This document shows, in pieces, positions 12,220 through 24,813 of a DNA stretch of 64,000 bases. The notes under the pieces were generated by a model. It searched no databases and was not told the DNA's origin. It saw only the letters and a program-made list of their open reading frames with translations. The stretch lies in assembly GCA_003667245.1 (NCBI GenBank), contig RCNN01000138.1:20127-84126 (forward strand), in the 5' to 3' direction. Within the stretch, counting starts at the first letter, position 1. Every line of letters begins with the position of its first letter. Made by a program: the position numbers and the translations under genes. Source of the DNA: Heterostelium multicystogenum (taxonomy: Eukaryota > Evosea > Eumycetozoa > Acytosteliales > Acytosteliaceae).

Positions 12220-14622
12220 TTATTTCGGCATCTTCTTTGTGAAAACCCAATTGATTTCGGAATCATCGTTGGTATTATTATTGCTGTTTGATGAGAAACT
12301 GTTATTTGGTATGGAAATTGATTGAGATTTCATATGGACTGGAGAAGATGGTCGTGCAAGTTGGTTAAATTTGCTTTGAAGTAGTTGGGTGTCAATATTG
12401 GAGTTGCTACTGTTACTACTACTATTGTTGTTAAGTTGTGAAAATAGGGAGCTATTATTAAAGTGATTATTTCCATTGCTCGAGAGTGTTTGTGAAGGTG
12501 TTGGTAAAAAATGGATGTTGCGGTATTGGCGCAGAAATTGATAGATGTTTGTTGGGAACAGATGAAAGAAATTGTTGATATTTGAGAGGGAGTTGGACGT
12601 CGACGAAAACTGCATTGTTGAGGAGTTTTTTTTTGATTATTACCGATTGGTGTTGGATTGGATTTGAAGAAACTATTGCTACTGTTGTTATTGTTGTTGT
12701 TATCAATTGATTCATTGCTTGAGCTGTGTTGATTCATATTCATAAATGGAGATGAAGATGTATTTTTGACTATGATTACCATAGTTTGTAAACTTTAGTG
12801 AAAAGTTATTGCTTGTACCACTGGTTTGCGCGTTATTGGTCGGTGGTTGAGATTGTAGATACTCCTCTGATTTCGTCTTCTTTTTAGAGGTGGCCAAAGA
12901 TATTGGATATGATGGTGAAGATGTTGGAAATGATAATTTTGGTTGTTGAAGCTGCTGTTGTTGCTGCATCATTTGGCGAATATGTTGTTGTTGCTGCTGT
13001 TGCTGTTGTATCATCTGTTGCTGGATCAGATGTTGCTGCTGCTGTTGTTTGCTTTTGTTGGTACTGCTGTTGTTGTTGCTGGATTTGTTGCTGAATAATC
13101 TGCTGCTGTTGTTGGGGTTGATAGAAATTGCTGAGATGGAACAACTCTGGTTTTGATAATATCACCTACTTTTTCATGCTTGGCCACATGACGGGAAAAG
13201 TTTGTAATCATATGCAAACTACATCCTTGGAAAAAGCAGATATATATTTATTCTCAGAATCCATACGGAACAGCTTGAGACCATATTTAATCATTTGTTC
13301 TCGGAGCTGCACACCTCTGGAGCTGTAGCGAGTGGGAATTGCGTACTTTTCCAGGTCATCTGACTCTAGACTACCAGATGGGGAGGGAACTGGAATTTGT
13401 CCATTGTTTGATGATCCACCAAAGCTTGAGGATGGAGATTGTTGGGTCAAGAACGAGCTGTTTTGGTTTGGCGATTTGTAATTGCCACTGCCCACAGGAG
13501 AGGGAACTGACAGTCTTCCATTAGAGCTATTCAGTGAAAGTGAATCTATATTCATAGAGTTATTCGATGATGACATATCAAAGGTGTCATCATCCTCACT
13601 ACTTGACTTTCCAGGGGTGGCACTCAAATCTGGTCTGCGCCTGTCTCTTCAGATTGGCATCTTTACATGGCGACGTCAATGGTGAAGTATCTAAGTTTCC
13701 AACAACTAGCGATGGTTGCTCATCGTAATATGCAAAAATATTTTGGAAACGACCAAGAGATTCCTGAGCAAATCCAATTGCTTCATGTAATATGTGATCC
13801 TCCAAGTTCTCATCTTCTTGAAACGATGAATATCTATCTTTAAACAAAAGATCCTCCAATAACTCGTGTCCCAATGCTTCATGTATACGCATATGGACAA
13901 TCAATTGATCCAATGATTTATTTCTAATTGGATGGCTACATCCTAAAGTTAGAGCACAGTTAGAATATGATTTCTTTTGGGTTGTTCAATGATAATGGAT
14001 AGTTACCTTTATATGTACAAATAAAATTATAAAACTGGTCTCTTGGAAATTTGATTTGGGGTATGGGAGAATCAATGGTCGAATTCATGACTTCCAGGAT
14101 GCTTTCAAGAGTGGTGCTATTGCTATTACTATGATTTGATGGCGATGTAGTGATGGCTGAAGAAGATGGACCTTCATTCATCTCCATTGGGTGGTCGCTT
14201 TTGTTTGCTTCGGTTTTGGTTTCAGGTGTTTTTCTTTTGGATGAATGGTGCTGTAAACTCGATGAAATGTCCGCAAATTGATTTAAAAGAGTGGGTGACA
14301 TGACATTAATACGTTGTTTGTCGTTGGTGTTGGGTGGCGACGAGGAGGCAGATGAAAGTGATGATGGCGATGATCCTGGTGAAATTGGTGACGACGATAT
14401 ATGATTTGATTGGCTGCCGCTCCCGTGAATAGTTATTCTATTTGAAACACCTGTATTTATATGGCTAGTACTGGAAGCATTTTCATTTCCATTTTGAAAA
14501 CCATCGTTTCGAATCCCATCTACAGCTGCAGTCAGCAGCTCTTTCTTTATCGATAATGGTTGTAGACTCGGCAGGTCTCTGTCCTTCTCCATTGGAGAAG
14601 AAGGAGGTGTCCTCTTAGACAT
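12220..14622 (-). CDS. Q/N-rich C2H2-like zinc-finger protein, putative regulator
   Basis: Starts MSKRTPPSSPMEKDRDLPSL. The first about 200 residues are low-complexity Ser/Pro/Asn, then QFYNFICTYKG joins across a GT...AG intron (13943-14006) to CSHPIRNKSLDQLIVHMRIH, giving a C-x4-C-x14-H-x3-H finger. A second possible finger (GCSLHMITNFSRHVAKHEK, about 13165-13235) lies after a Ser/Pro-rich segment; its first Cys is unclear because the frame breaks there. The rest is long poly-Gln (QQQQQIIQQQIQQQQQQ) and Asn/Ser tracts, ending in DSEINWVFTKKMPK. The frame changes at least four times, mostly next to homopolymers or CAG/CAA repeats, so exact residue numbers are not reliable. The architecture suggests a nuclear, developmentally regulated factor, but that is inference. 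The 4.4 kb gene-free region upstream would suit a complex promoter. Family beyond C2H2-like was not recognised. Confidence 0.65.
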
Positions 14623-17600
14623 AGCTTAGTTTATAGCTTTCTTTGTTTTTGGGCTTTATATAAATATATTTCTGGACCAATTAAACCAAATTTCTTTCTT
14701 TAATAATTATTAATTTAAAACGTTTTGGATAACTGCTGTTGTTTGAATGAATAGGTTGAAATGGTTTGGTTAATTAATTAATTAATTTCCTTTGAGAGAT
14801 GGTATTTTCTAATCAATAATCTTCAACAAAGTTGGTGACCTTTAGTAAATTAACAAACGAGCAACAAGATGTGTTTAGTAAATTTTCCTTTAAAGGGAAT
14901 CAAATGTGTAAATACACAGGAGTCTAGAAATTGGAAATTTGGATGTGGTCTTTTTGCTTCTAGTGAGATGAGGAGTGTTGGTGCTAAATAATGTATTTTG
15001 GTATTAATGTTGGTGGTGGAAATGAATTGTGAATTGATTCAATTTCCAAACTAAACTACTACTATAGTGTATGTAATTAAACACAGAATATTACTTATAA
15101 GAAAAAACAAAAACAAATATAGACGGATGGATTGGTGTAGGAAAGTTAAAGGACAAAGTGAGAGTGAAAGTTGGCGTGCAACCAAGATGAAAGGCAAGCA
15201 AGATCAAAAAAAGGAAAGAAATAAATTTAAAAATATAAAACAGAGTAAATTTCCTTTTTTTTGTGTATGCTGACTACTGATTAAAGATGGTTGCTTGGTT
15301 GTTTGGATGGATGTTTGATTGGTTGGTTGGGGATGTTTGGGCAGTTGGCTGAAAGTGTGGTGGTGTAGAAAAGATTGATGAGGTTCATGATGTTACCGAA
15401 GTCGGTGTTAAAGAATATATTATTTGATGGAACAGCAGTAGTCACCACATCCACTCATCCACCCACCCACTAGCTTTGTCCAGTTTTAAAAACAAAAACA
15501 ACAATCCTTGGTTTGAATTTTTAAATTTAAAAATTGGATTAATCCATCTAAAACTACACCAACAAGGCTACACAACATGCTTATAATAAGTGATTACTTA
15601 AACTTGTCTTATTTGGGAGGTGTTTGATGATTTTTTCATGATGTTATTCGGTGACATCTTGTGACAAAATGTTGATGATGAGTGTGTGAGTAGTGAAGTG
15701 GTAAATCATTTGATAGATAAATCTTGGATGGATACAGTATGAGAATGTAGTGGCATCCATCAAGGGTCAGGTGCAATTAGTTAATGTGAGGTGAAGTTGG
15801 TTAGCATGAGGGCAAGTGAATGTGCTGATTGAGATTTCGATCAAGTGTTGTGCTATTTGGGGTGATAAACTCCGATTTAAATTGGATTTGGATGGACTCT
15901 TCATATCAATTAATAAGGTGTGTTTCTGAATTACAACGAATTTTAAACTGATTTTGGGTGTTGTGTGTGTTGTTGCTGATTGACTACCAAATTGAATGAA
16001 TACCACCAGCGAACTAACTACTGTGTTGTTTTTGCTTTATTTTGATGAGACAACCAAAAAAGGTATTCTCATGAAAACACATTATTGAGATGATATGACA
16101 CTAACCTTTGAGGTTGAACTAGTTGCTATCTGCTATTCTCTGAGGTTTCTCTGTTGTCACTCCTTCCTAATTACTTTTGCTAGTTTATTTCAAATTGGAT
16201 GGATAGATGGATTGATATTAGGATTACTAAGATTATAGATAAATAAAAGATAAAGATTTAGAAAGAAAGTTGAAGTGTTCTCGCTAGATATGAGATGATT
16301 GAACAGAAACAAACTGAGGAGATAGTAATTATACAAAATAAGCAAATACAATAATAAAATCTGGAGGCTCCAATTAATTTATCTAACAAGCTAATAAATA
16401 TAGGAATTTTAAAATAGATTTAATTGATTGATTGAGTGATTCGTTTAAAAGTAGGTAACAGCCCGTTGTTGAATTCATGGGTGTATATTTGAATTGTAGA
16501 GTATCTATCTATTTTCTATCTACTGTCTACCTACACTATGGCAAATATACCGGTAGTGGTAGTGGTGTGGTAAAAGAGTAGTAGCTGTTGCTGTTGCTGT
16601 TGCTGAAAAACAAAACTTATAAATTAAGAGGTGGTGTTCATGTACTCCTTAAGGAATTCTTCTTTACAATTAATTATTGCAGATGAAGGAGTTTCAACAT
16701 CCTACTTTCTTCAACTACTACTATTGCTGGATACTATTACAAACACTACACTATGATTGATTTTATTATTATTTATTTATTATTTATGTTTTTTTGGTTT
16801 TGCAATAGGGTTGTTTTTGCAATCCCACTAAATTCGTTCAATTTATGATTAGGGGTATCATGATTCCAAAGTCTTTTGTGTATTTTTAATATTATTTTTG
16901 TATTTTTTAATCCATGCACCACACAAAAAAAAAAAACAAAACAAAGGTCAACCACACATGATTGTTTTGCAAAAAGAATAGATGTCACAAAATTTTTTAG
17001 ATTTTAGAAATGCTGCAAATTTGATGATAATAATTTAAACTAATACCGGGTCCCCCCTTGGATCAGACACTGATTGTATTATTTGTTGTCACTTTTGATT
17101 TCACCAGACTGATTTGGATATAAAACTTTTTAATTAAATATTGAAATAATAAAGAGAGTAAATCTTGATTTGTATGTGACGATTGACATTTGGATTTCCT
17201 AATATAATGATCCTGAAAATTAAAGATGGAGACTTGTGATAATTGAAAATTCTTAAGATTGAGAGCTATTCCAAAAGGTTATTCTAATGATTGGATTATC
17301 AAGTGAAATTGAAAGAAGTTGAATTGACAAATGAAAGTGTGGTAGATTTGGTATGTAAATTAATGTCATCTAAGGAGATGTCCAACTACTTGTTGTGTTT
17401 AAGAATTGGAAATATACCTGTTGGATTTGTGTAGTATATGAATAAAATCTGTATGTTTTATATAATATAATACAATTTTAGGTAGGATGGTGTCAAATAA
17501 CAAGTAAATCAAAGGTAAGTGTCAAAATCGACCAGGTGGTGTTGTAATTGTCAATTTAAAAATATCTACATTAATATTTATTTACTGATTTTTTTAAATT

Positions 17601-19055
17601 TGATAATGGTATGGGTAATCCATGTGATTGATTTTAGTTCTAGTAGTTGTGTAGTTGCTACTTACAAATATGCTAATATTGGAGGAACACAAAACTGTTG
17701 ATACAATGAGAATTCAGTAGGGTTGTTGGATTGGATAATTTGATATGTAAAGATTATTATTAGTTGTGTAGTGTACACCTGTCAAACACAAAATGTTTAA
17801 AATGAGTTTGTGTATTAGTGCTTTTCTTGGTGTATCCGGAGCAAAACAAAAAGAAATCCGGCGGCGACGAATGTAATGGAATATTAATTTATCACTGGTA
17901 ACAAAAAAAATTATAAAAAAACAATGCAAAACCATGTTTGATGAGGTACTATGTTTTTCATCAATCCAAACCAAAATCAACCAACCCCACTTATTGAAAG
18001 GACTCAACAAAACTCCCAAATTTGTAGTGACATTGTGGGTTTGGACCATTGCAATTCAAAACCTAACGATCTCGTTCAAGGTGAGCAAAATATTAAAATT
18101 AATTTAATTTTCTTTTTTTGACAAAAAATCTGGTCAACAAACAATTTTCGAATATCTACTGTTGTCAAAAACGCATCATCTACGTCCATTATTTTGAGCA
18201 AACATGGATTTGGATCAACAAGTCGTTTATTGTTTTTGGTTTTTTTTTGTGTTTTAATTTGATTTTTTTCGAAAAAAACAAGATGTATTGACACTTTGTA
18301 GGCAATGAACGTCAAACTTTTGACATCTGTATGCTCAATTCGTATCGATCAGGGGTTGGAAAAGTTAATTTTAAATTCAGTGTTTGGATACACTTTAGGA
18401 ATCGATCTACTTTCAAAGCTTAAACTTGGGTTGGTGATGATGGACACGCAACATCAAACCCAGATTTTGACCAGATTAAAGTCATCACTTTGACATTTAC
18501 CTTTGGGACTCAGAGAGTGGGTTTCTAATCAACCACCGAGTATCTATTTGAACCAAAAAAGTAACTGGGATATTTTTAATTGAACAATAGAAAAGAAAAG
18601 TAGGATAACAAAGTAAATTCTTTAAAGAAGTGGTGCAAAATGGTGGATTGGTGAAATGGGTGACTGAATATGACAACCACTGCCAAATTGATCGTCAAAT
18701 TAAGCATTTGGGTAACTCCAATTTTAGCAAATAGAGTGAAAAGTGTGTAATCGAAGCAGACATGTAACCCACTCACTGGTTGTACCTTGATTTTATATTC
18801 TCATTCAGTGAATAATCTGTTTTCTTCTTTCCCATTTGGATTACTATGATGGTCAGCTGTAATATATAGCCCTAATTTAAATACCTATCTTCGATATGTT
18901 TGGAAGTGAGTGGAGATAGATGTGCATGAATCAGAATGAATGAGTGAGTAGGCTTGTTTGTCTGTTTTCTTGCTTACTACTACTAATGTGACTGTTACTG
19001 TTGCTATTGTATTGATTTGTTATTTTTATATTATTATTATATTATATTCATTTGT
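14623..19055. other. 4.4 kb gene-free region
   Basis: The longest stretch without a supported gene. The low end is the 5' flank of the zinc-finger gene; the high end meets the 3' end of mrps17. It holds G/T-rich and C/A-rich patches (CACATCCACTCATCCACCC near 15447, TGGGTGTTGTGTGTGTTG near 15956, CCGGGTCCCCCC at about 17046) against an A/T-rich background. Open frames of 60-111 codons lack domains, splice support and codon bias. It could contain a long regulatory region or an unrecognised non-coding RNA; nothing stronger can be supported. Confidence 0.45.
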
Positions 19056-19442
19056 TTATTGTAAATCTGTAATAAAAGTATATTTGATTTTATCCTTTTC
19101 CTTTTGCTCTTTGATTTCTTTGGCGGTGACAGTGTATTGTGGATTCTTGAGAATGAACTCGGTTGTTTGTGGTCTCTTAGCAATCTTTACAAGTACGTGT
19201 GATTTTCTCTTTGAAACTGGTTTGCATGGTGTGACATTGACGAAATCACCAACGATACATTCGTCAGCTGGATCGTGAATCATATATTTAGTCTTTTGCT
19301 TGGTGACACTTGCGTATTTGCTTCTGTCAAAAAAGACTTTGACAACTTCAATCATAGCTGTCTTTGTGTGAGTCTTTGAGATAACAGTACCTCTAAGAAT
19401 CTTTTGGCTTCTGCCCAAAATATCCATAACCTTTGAAATCAT
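19056..19442 (-). CDS. mrps17: Mitochondrial small ribosomal subunit protein uS17m
   Basis: A single-exon 128-residue protein of the bacterial/organellar S17 family, binding 16S-type rRNA in the mitochondrial small subunit. The OB-fold core is visible: LRGTVISKTHTKTAMIEVVK, then HDPADECIVGDFVNVTPCKP, VSKRKSHVLVKI. These correspond to the bacterial HDENNECKVGD and RPLSKTKSW blocks. The short N-terminus (MISKVMDILGRSQK) could include import information, though a classical presequence is not obvious. A Lys-rich C-terminal tail (KEIKEQKEKDKIKY) extends past the bacterial length, as is common in mitochondrial S17. The frame is clean. It is divergently arranged with the coiled-coil gene at 19923. 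Confidence 0.9.
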   Translation of the reverse strand: MISKVMDILGRSQKILRGTVISKTHTKTAMIEVVKVFFDRSKYASVTKQKTKYMIHDPADECIVGDFVNVTPCKPVSKRKSHVLVKIAKRPQTTEFILKNPQYTVTAKEIKEQKEKDKIKYTFITDLQ

Positions 19443-19922
19443 TTTCTATATCTAATAATCTGCTATTACTACTATATATCTTCTAAATCTATATTATCTA
19501 TATTATAATATATCTAAAATCGACAGTATTTCAAGCTAATGATGACTTTAATCTAGATTACTAGAGATTATATATAAGATTAGTAAGCTACTAATAAGTT
19601 ATGATGATAGTTGCAGCCCATTATTTGAGTTTGATGATCGTATCGTACAATACGCGTCTACACTTGTAATTATGCGGCGGCAGCATAAGTATTGAGAATG
19701 ATCACTTACAATAGTGTTGTAGTTATAAGAGTGTTTAAAATATACAATGTAAAACCAGATAGCCTTAGAGTATGAAATTCGATTGATTGATTCGTAATAC
19801 AATGATCATTAATAATGGTCATCGGTTTTTTTCATAAAAAAAGTGATTTGATTTTAATTTTTTTAAAATGCACACAGAATGATGGATGTTGTATGAGTGC
19901 AAAGTGATATTAACAATTAACA
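19443..19922. promoter_or_regulatory. 480 bp divergent promoter region
   Basis: Separates the start codons of mrps17 (-) and the coiled-coil gene (+), so it should carry both promoters. A/T-rich tracts flank a more mixed central block (about 19600-19700, including ATCGTATCGTACAATACGCG). No tRNA fold was found in that block. Promoter role is inferred from gene orientation only. Confidence 0.5.
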
Positions 19923-20658
19923 ATGGAAGATCATGGGACCATAGCACAAACAAATGCGACGACAACAACAACTACGACAACTACTACAACAACGACAACA
20001 CCTTCAAATGATATTGTAAATAATGATTCGGAAATAGTAGATGACCAAAGTACCACAACAATAAATACAGATGATAAATATAAAGATAACTTGGTGATTT
20101 TAAATAATATAAAAATCAAAGACAGAGAATACAATAAAATAAAGTCAAATATTCTACAGGAGACTGATACACTTAAAAATGAGGAGCTTTTGCTGAATGA
20201 TTTGTTGAATGAAAGAAATCTTTTGGTGCAGGAGTACAGGAAATTCGAATCAATTCTCAAAGATATACAAAGTGATATATACAATGTATGTTAGTTCAAG
20301 CCAATCTATTATTATTATTATTATTATTGATTATAATATTGGATTGACTAACTGATTTCTTTGTAGGTAGATGGATTAATCAAAGCAAGAAATACTGAAA
20401 AGAATAGAATACAAAAGAATATCAATCAGTTGTATGAGGACTATTTCACCGGTAAAAGATGATTTGGAGAAACTGAGAAAGTCGATTGGTCTGGCGCCAC
20501 TACCTACCATTGAGCAAGAACAGAATACAAAGCAATCGGAATATCTTCATCAACGCTTAAGTGAAGAGATGGAAAATGCAGCCAAGAAACAACAACAGCA
20601 ACAACATCAACAACAACAAACGACAATTTCCAAAAGAAGAAAGAGTGCACTGAGCTAG
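19923..20658 (+). CDS. Small coiled-coil protein, function unknown
   Basis: Two exons (19923-20285, 20367-20658). After a poly-Thr tract the protein has a long Lys/Glu/Leu-rich coiled coil (KNEELLLNDLLNERNLLVQ, EYRKFESILKDIQSDIYN), continuing in exon 2 (KNRIQKNINQLYEDY), then SPVKDDLEKLRKSIGLAPLP, a Gln-rich stretch and a basic end (ISKRRKSALS). Joining the two parts of exon 2 requires removing one T from the TTT near 20446, again homopolymer-like. The KLRKSIGLAPLP motif after a coiled coil recalls kinetochore or spindle coiled-coil proteins, but I cannot name a family and do not assign a function. Length is about 215 residues. It shares its upstream region with mrps17. Confidence 0.75.
20309..20329. 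repeat. (ATT)n microsatellite in intron
   Basis: Short ATT run inside the single intron of the coiled-coil gene. Confidence 0.7.
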
Positions 20659-20843
20659 CTGAGCACAATTAAACAGCAATCTGGAATTCTTGAATAATAA
20701 TAAACATACATTAAAAATGATGATAATTTCATTCGTTTTTGTGGTTTTTTTTGTTTTTGCAATCAACCGAGTCGACTGTAAATTTGTCATTATATCATAA
20801 GACGACTCTATATATATTAAAGCTACGTATAATTATAATAGAG

Positions 20844-22228
20844 ATGGAATACCACTTGCAGTCATCGGTTATACACTCATTGGAGAATGAGGATGTGTGC
20901 TATATTACTCATTGTGATAGTAGATCGGCAAAATACATTGCCGCAGTTGGTTCAAACAATATTGTCAAGCTCTACGATCATACATCACACTCTATCATAT
21001 CGATGCTGAAGGGTCACACTGACACCATTCACCAAGCTACATTCACCAACGACTCCACCCTTGTAACATGCTCATCTGACCGTACCATCAGAATTTTCAA
21101 CTGTGACACTGCCACGCAAACCAAGTGCATTCAACGTAGGTACACCTCATCTCGCTTGACCAGCGCCAGTATCTCACTTCCAACCACTTACCAACCAAAA
21201 TGCCATTTTTTACAGAGAAAGAAGAAGTGTTCTCATTTGATTTTGCAGGAGATAGAATGGCAGTAGCTGTTGGAATGACCGTTGTTATTTTGGATACAAA
21301 TACCTGGAAGCAGATTCGTTGTTTCGATTGCCACACAGGTGATGTCACCCGTGTTATGTTCCACCCCAACACTCCAAACAAACTGTTCTCATGTAGCATG
21401 GATGGTTTGATTAATTTATATGACTTATCAATTGAAGACGATGACGATGCTATTGTATATGGTATGTTGTGTTTCATTGATTCCACAAGAAAGTCTACAG
21501 TTCACTTACGTACTTAATTACCATGCTTACTACCAATAGTTATGAATGGTGAACATTCAGTTTCCACATTTGGTTTCTTTGGAAACAGCAATCAGTATAT
21601 GTGGTCGCTTACAACAACAGAGAGACTTTCAGTTTGGAATCTAGAGGATGGTGCAAGACTGCGAGAATATGGTGATTTGAGAACTATTTTGGCAGAGAAG
21701 AACAACCAACTCGAAGTAAACTATTTCATCACATGTTATTATGACCAACCGTCCAATAATCTATATTTGTTTGGTGGTGACTTTACTGGTACAGGTTTAA
21801 TATTCCAAGTTAACGACGATCAAGTTCTGCCCATTGGTAGAATGTTAAATGGACATACAGAGCTTATTAGAACAATGACTTGGAATAAGAGTGTATGTAG
21901 TGCCTAATCACATCCAAGTCTTATGATAGCTCATCATAGCAATACTAACCAAACAATCACAACTCTTGCAGAAGGATCAATTTATGACAACAGGTGAAGA
22001 TGGTAGACTTTGTTTTTGGGTAAATCAAATTGACTTTCAAAACGAACTACAGCAATCACCTTCAACCAGAAATCAAAGTAAAATAGTTGTAAGTAGCCAA
22101 TAAGCAGCAGCAACAGCATCAGCATCATCAGATCCAAAATCAACAAATAACTAACTAACTTATGATTATTATTAATTCGACTGATTTAGAAATCAAATAC
22201 AACCAGATCAAATCCATATGCTAAATAA
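20844..22228 (+). CDS. wdr89: WD repeat-containing protein 89 (WDR89)
   Basis: A WD40 beta-propeller protein. Five exons join with matching phases: 20844-21135, 21216-21461, 21540-21892, 21972-22088, 22190-22228, giving 348 residues without any correction. WD-type blades are seen as KYIAAVGSNNIVKLYDH, GHTDTIHQATF, LVTCSSDRTIRIFN, GDVTRVMFHPN, LFSCSMDGLINLYDL, LSVWNLEDGARL, LNGHTELIRTMTW and TTGEDGRLCFWV. The tiny last exon ends in RSNPYAK, matching the basic NPY ending of WDR89 relatives, which supports using it instead of reading on to a stop at 22099. WDR89 is probably a scaffold with poorly defined function. One of the few clean multi-exon genes here, useful as a quality control for the splice rules. 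Confidence 0.9.
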
Positions 22229-22754
22229 ATCAACGATATCAATAATAATAATAACATGCCAGTCTATCCTATCCATAGTGTTGATTCCTATTGACTATTT
22301 TCGCTTGTTTGATCGAATGACATTACAAAATTTCTTTATTATTAAATAATATCTCATTTCTATTTGTACATTGTTTGTTGGATTGTTGTTGTTGATGATG
22401 ATGTTGTTGAGTAGTTTGATTACTGGTTTGTTTGGTTGCTTTACTACAAAGATGCTAGACTATTATTTTACAATTGTGAATATTACTAAATATTATATAT
22501 ATAGCTAAAAGTTATTTGTCTTCTTGATCAAGTTATCTTAATCTCTCTTTTGTTGTTGTTGTTGTCCAGTCCTCGCATCATCATAGCCTTTTACTATAAC
22601 TTTTGTAGTTGTTGTTGTTGTTGCGCTTGGCATTGTGTGATTTGCTTTAATCTGCTCTGCTATACTATTGGCGTTTGTTATCGATGATTTTAATATATAT
22701 GTGTGTGGTGTAGTGATGTGATGTATGTGAAGGTGTATTTAAGCTGTTGATTGA
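22229..22754. other. Convergent intergenic region
   Basis: Between the 3' ends of wdr89 and mob1. Contains TTG/GTT-rich runs (about 22380-22400, 22550-22565, 22605-22625) and no gene. Confidence 0.5.
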
Positions 22755-23386
22755 TTAATTCTTGATTAAAGTATCTATTAGCTCAGCTAAAGGACCCAGC
22801 TCCTTCTTGTCGACCAAGTTGAACTCCTGAATGAAAAAGATGAAATGTTTGAGAGAGGTGTTGAGGTGTGCTTCTTCACCAAGATTGACTATCTTCTGGA
22901 AATGAGAGTGATAGATGTGTGCGTAGACACGGAACAAACGCTTGAATATAGTCTTGACGATTGACTGGAAGTTCTTTGGGAACATGACACCGATCTTTGA
23001 GGGGAATATAGTTTCATCGTCGAGCTGCGATTGCACCCAGGTCATCAGATAGTCGACATACTCTGGTGCCGACACCTTGATGGCCTTCTTCACGGTGGTT
23101 CCGTCAGCCCAGTGATATTCGTATTTGTTTTCCGGCTGACATGACAGGACACTCTGAAGGAGTGCAAAACTCTGTGATTGTACCATACAACATATTGATT
23201 TGATTGAAGAAATCGACAGTGTTTACTGCCAGCCATTTGAGGTCTTCGCCTGCGGGCAAAGAGACAGCCAGCCTCAGATTTCCACTTCCAAGTGTAGCTT
23301 CAGCATATTGTTTTCAATTGATACTGCTTTGATCCCTCTTGAATATTCTTCTTTGGTTTAAATGTTTGACTCTTCTTACTAAACAT
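22755..23386 (-). CDS. mob1: MOB kinase activator (Mob1)
   Basis: Mob1 binds and activates NDR/LATS kinases in the Hippo/mitotic-exit pathway. The start [20 protein letters not shown] is the canonical Mob1 N-terminus. Conserved blocks follow: [105 protein letters not shown]. The Cys/Cys/His/His zinc ligands (EFC, EC, and the HIYH/H pair) are all present. Two extra A residues on the coding strand break the frame: in the run at 23311-23314 and at 23128-23131. With both removed the protein is 209 residues, the usual Mob1 length. A single exon is sufficient. I consider the gene intact with consensus errors. Confidence 0.93.
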
Positions 23387-24813
23387 TTTTTAACAATAAT
23401 ATTATTATTATTAGATAAGATATAAGAATGTTTGATATCAAGTTATTATATATATATCTAGTAAAAAGCGATTGTGTTGAGTGTGTTGTATGATGATGAT
23501 GATGATGGTGTATATTGATTGATTGTCTGATTGATTGGAGTAGTTAGTTGTAGGTCCAAAAATGTATATTAATCAAACCAAAATTAGTTGTTATGTTATT
23601 TTAAAATCAAAAAATAAATAAGAAAAATTTAAAAAAAAAACAGTCAGTAAGTAAATCAATCAATCTAGATTTGATTGAAAAAAAAACAAAAAAAACAAAG
23701 CCACTAACCACTCCCACCACAATTTATGTAAATGACTAAAATTTATAATAATATGGCTGCGCGAATGACTGATTGGTATGAATGATAATGATTTCATTTC
23801 TGCATTACTAGAGGTTAAATTGAATTGCAAACTTGATTTAAAGTGAACGACAACAATATCTGAGATAGTCTAGTCTAAAGGTACTTACTTAAAGATGTTC
23901 ATTTTTCTTGAAATATAAATAATATTATTATTATCTGAATAATATTTGAATCTAATAAATAATATATTTATTTGGACCAAAGTCGCCCTTCTTCTTTCTC
24001 TGAATCGAATGAATAATGAATGATGAATGAATGAAGGTTTGAAGGCTAGGATGTTGCTTTGATTTATTTGAATCTGATTTTAAAACGAATGATGTTACAA
24101 GTAATATGGTTTTACAAAAATGGTAGACGATTTGATAGAAATCTTTGACCTAAAGACTCGATCCTTTTTTTATTTTTAATTTTTTTTCTATTTTGTCTTT
24201 TCATGGTTGTGGCTGTCAACTTTCTTTATTTTTTTTGAAGTTCTTTACTAAATAAGATTAATAATAAATCAATAGTAATATCAAATAATAATAATAATAA
24301 TAGAATTGTTATTTTAAATTATTTTTTATTTATTATATAGTTTTTCTCTTGAGTTGAATAAGGAAATTGTGAGTTGACCAAAGATATTTATTCAATTCAA
24401 TACCGAAATTATAAAGTAGCAAAGAGAAGAAATGATCATTTCTGTTTAATATAACCCACTATTAATTAAGGCACCTCTTTCATTTTTTACTCCGACGGCA
24501 CCCATCCATCTCATTTCATTGTTTTTATTTTTATTTTTTATTTTTGTCTCATCAAATAATTTAAAAAAGTATTTGCAAATTTCTTTTGCCTTTTAATCAT
24601 TAATTGGAAATATTGTCAAATACATTATATATATATATATTTAGTATTTGTGTGGTTAAATTGATTGTTTGATTGATTACAAACATCAATAGATATATAG
24701 AAGTACAAGCATCCAAGTCCAAGCAAATTTATAGATAAATAGACAGATAGTACTTACTTACATACAAGTAGATAGATAAATATAAGTTAGTTTTAGCAAA
24801 GCAATCAATCACA
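23387..24813. other. Divergent intergenic region
   Basis: Lies between mob1 (-) and the HGSNAT-like gene (+) and should hold both promoters. Very A/T-rich, with ATGATGATG runs near 23495, long A runs near 23625-23690 and T runs near 24165-24240. No gene recognised. Confidence 0.5.

Noticed and set aside
12903..13094. Plus-strand Ala/Val/Cys-rich frame
   Set aside because: Antisense of CAG/CAA (poly-Gln) repeats in the zinc-finger gene.
15067..15273. 68-codon Lys-rich open frame
   Set aside because: Composition follows the A-rich DNA; no conserved feature or promoter context.
17714..18049. 111-codon open frame on the minus strand
   Set aside because: No domain, no signal peptide, unusual residue composition and no splice partners; lies in the gene-free region. 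Treated as chance.
19600..19700. Mixed-composition block considered as a tRNA or small RNA
   Set aside because: No cloverleaf, B box or dictyostelid class I RNA motif was found.
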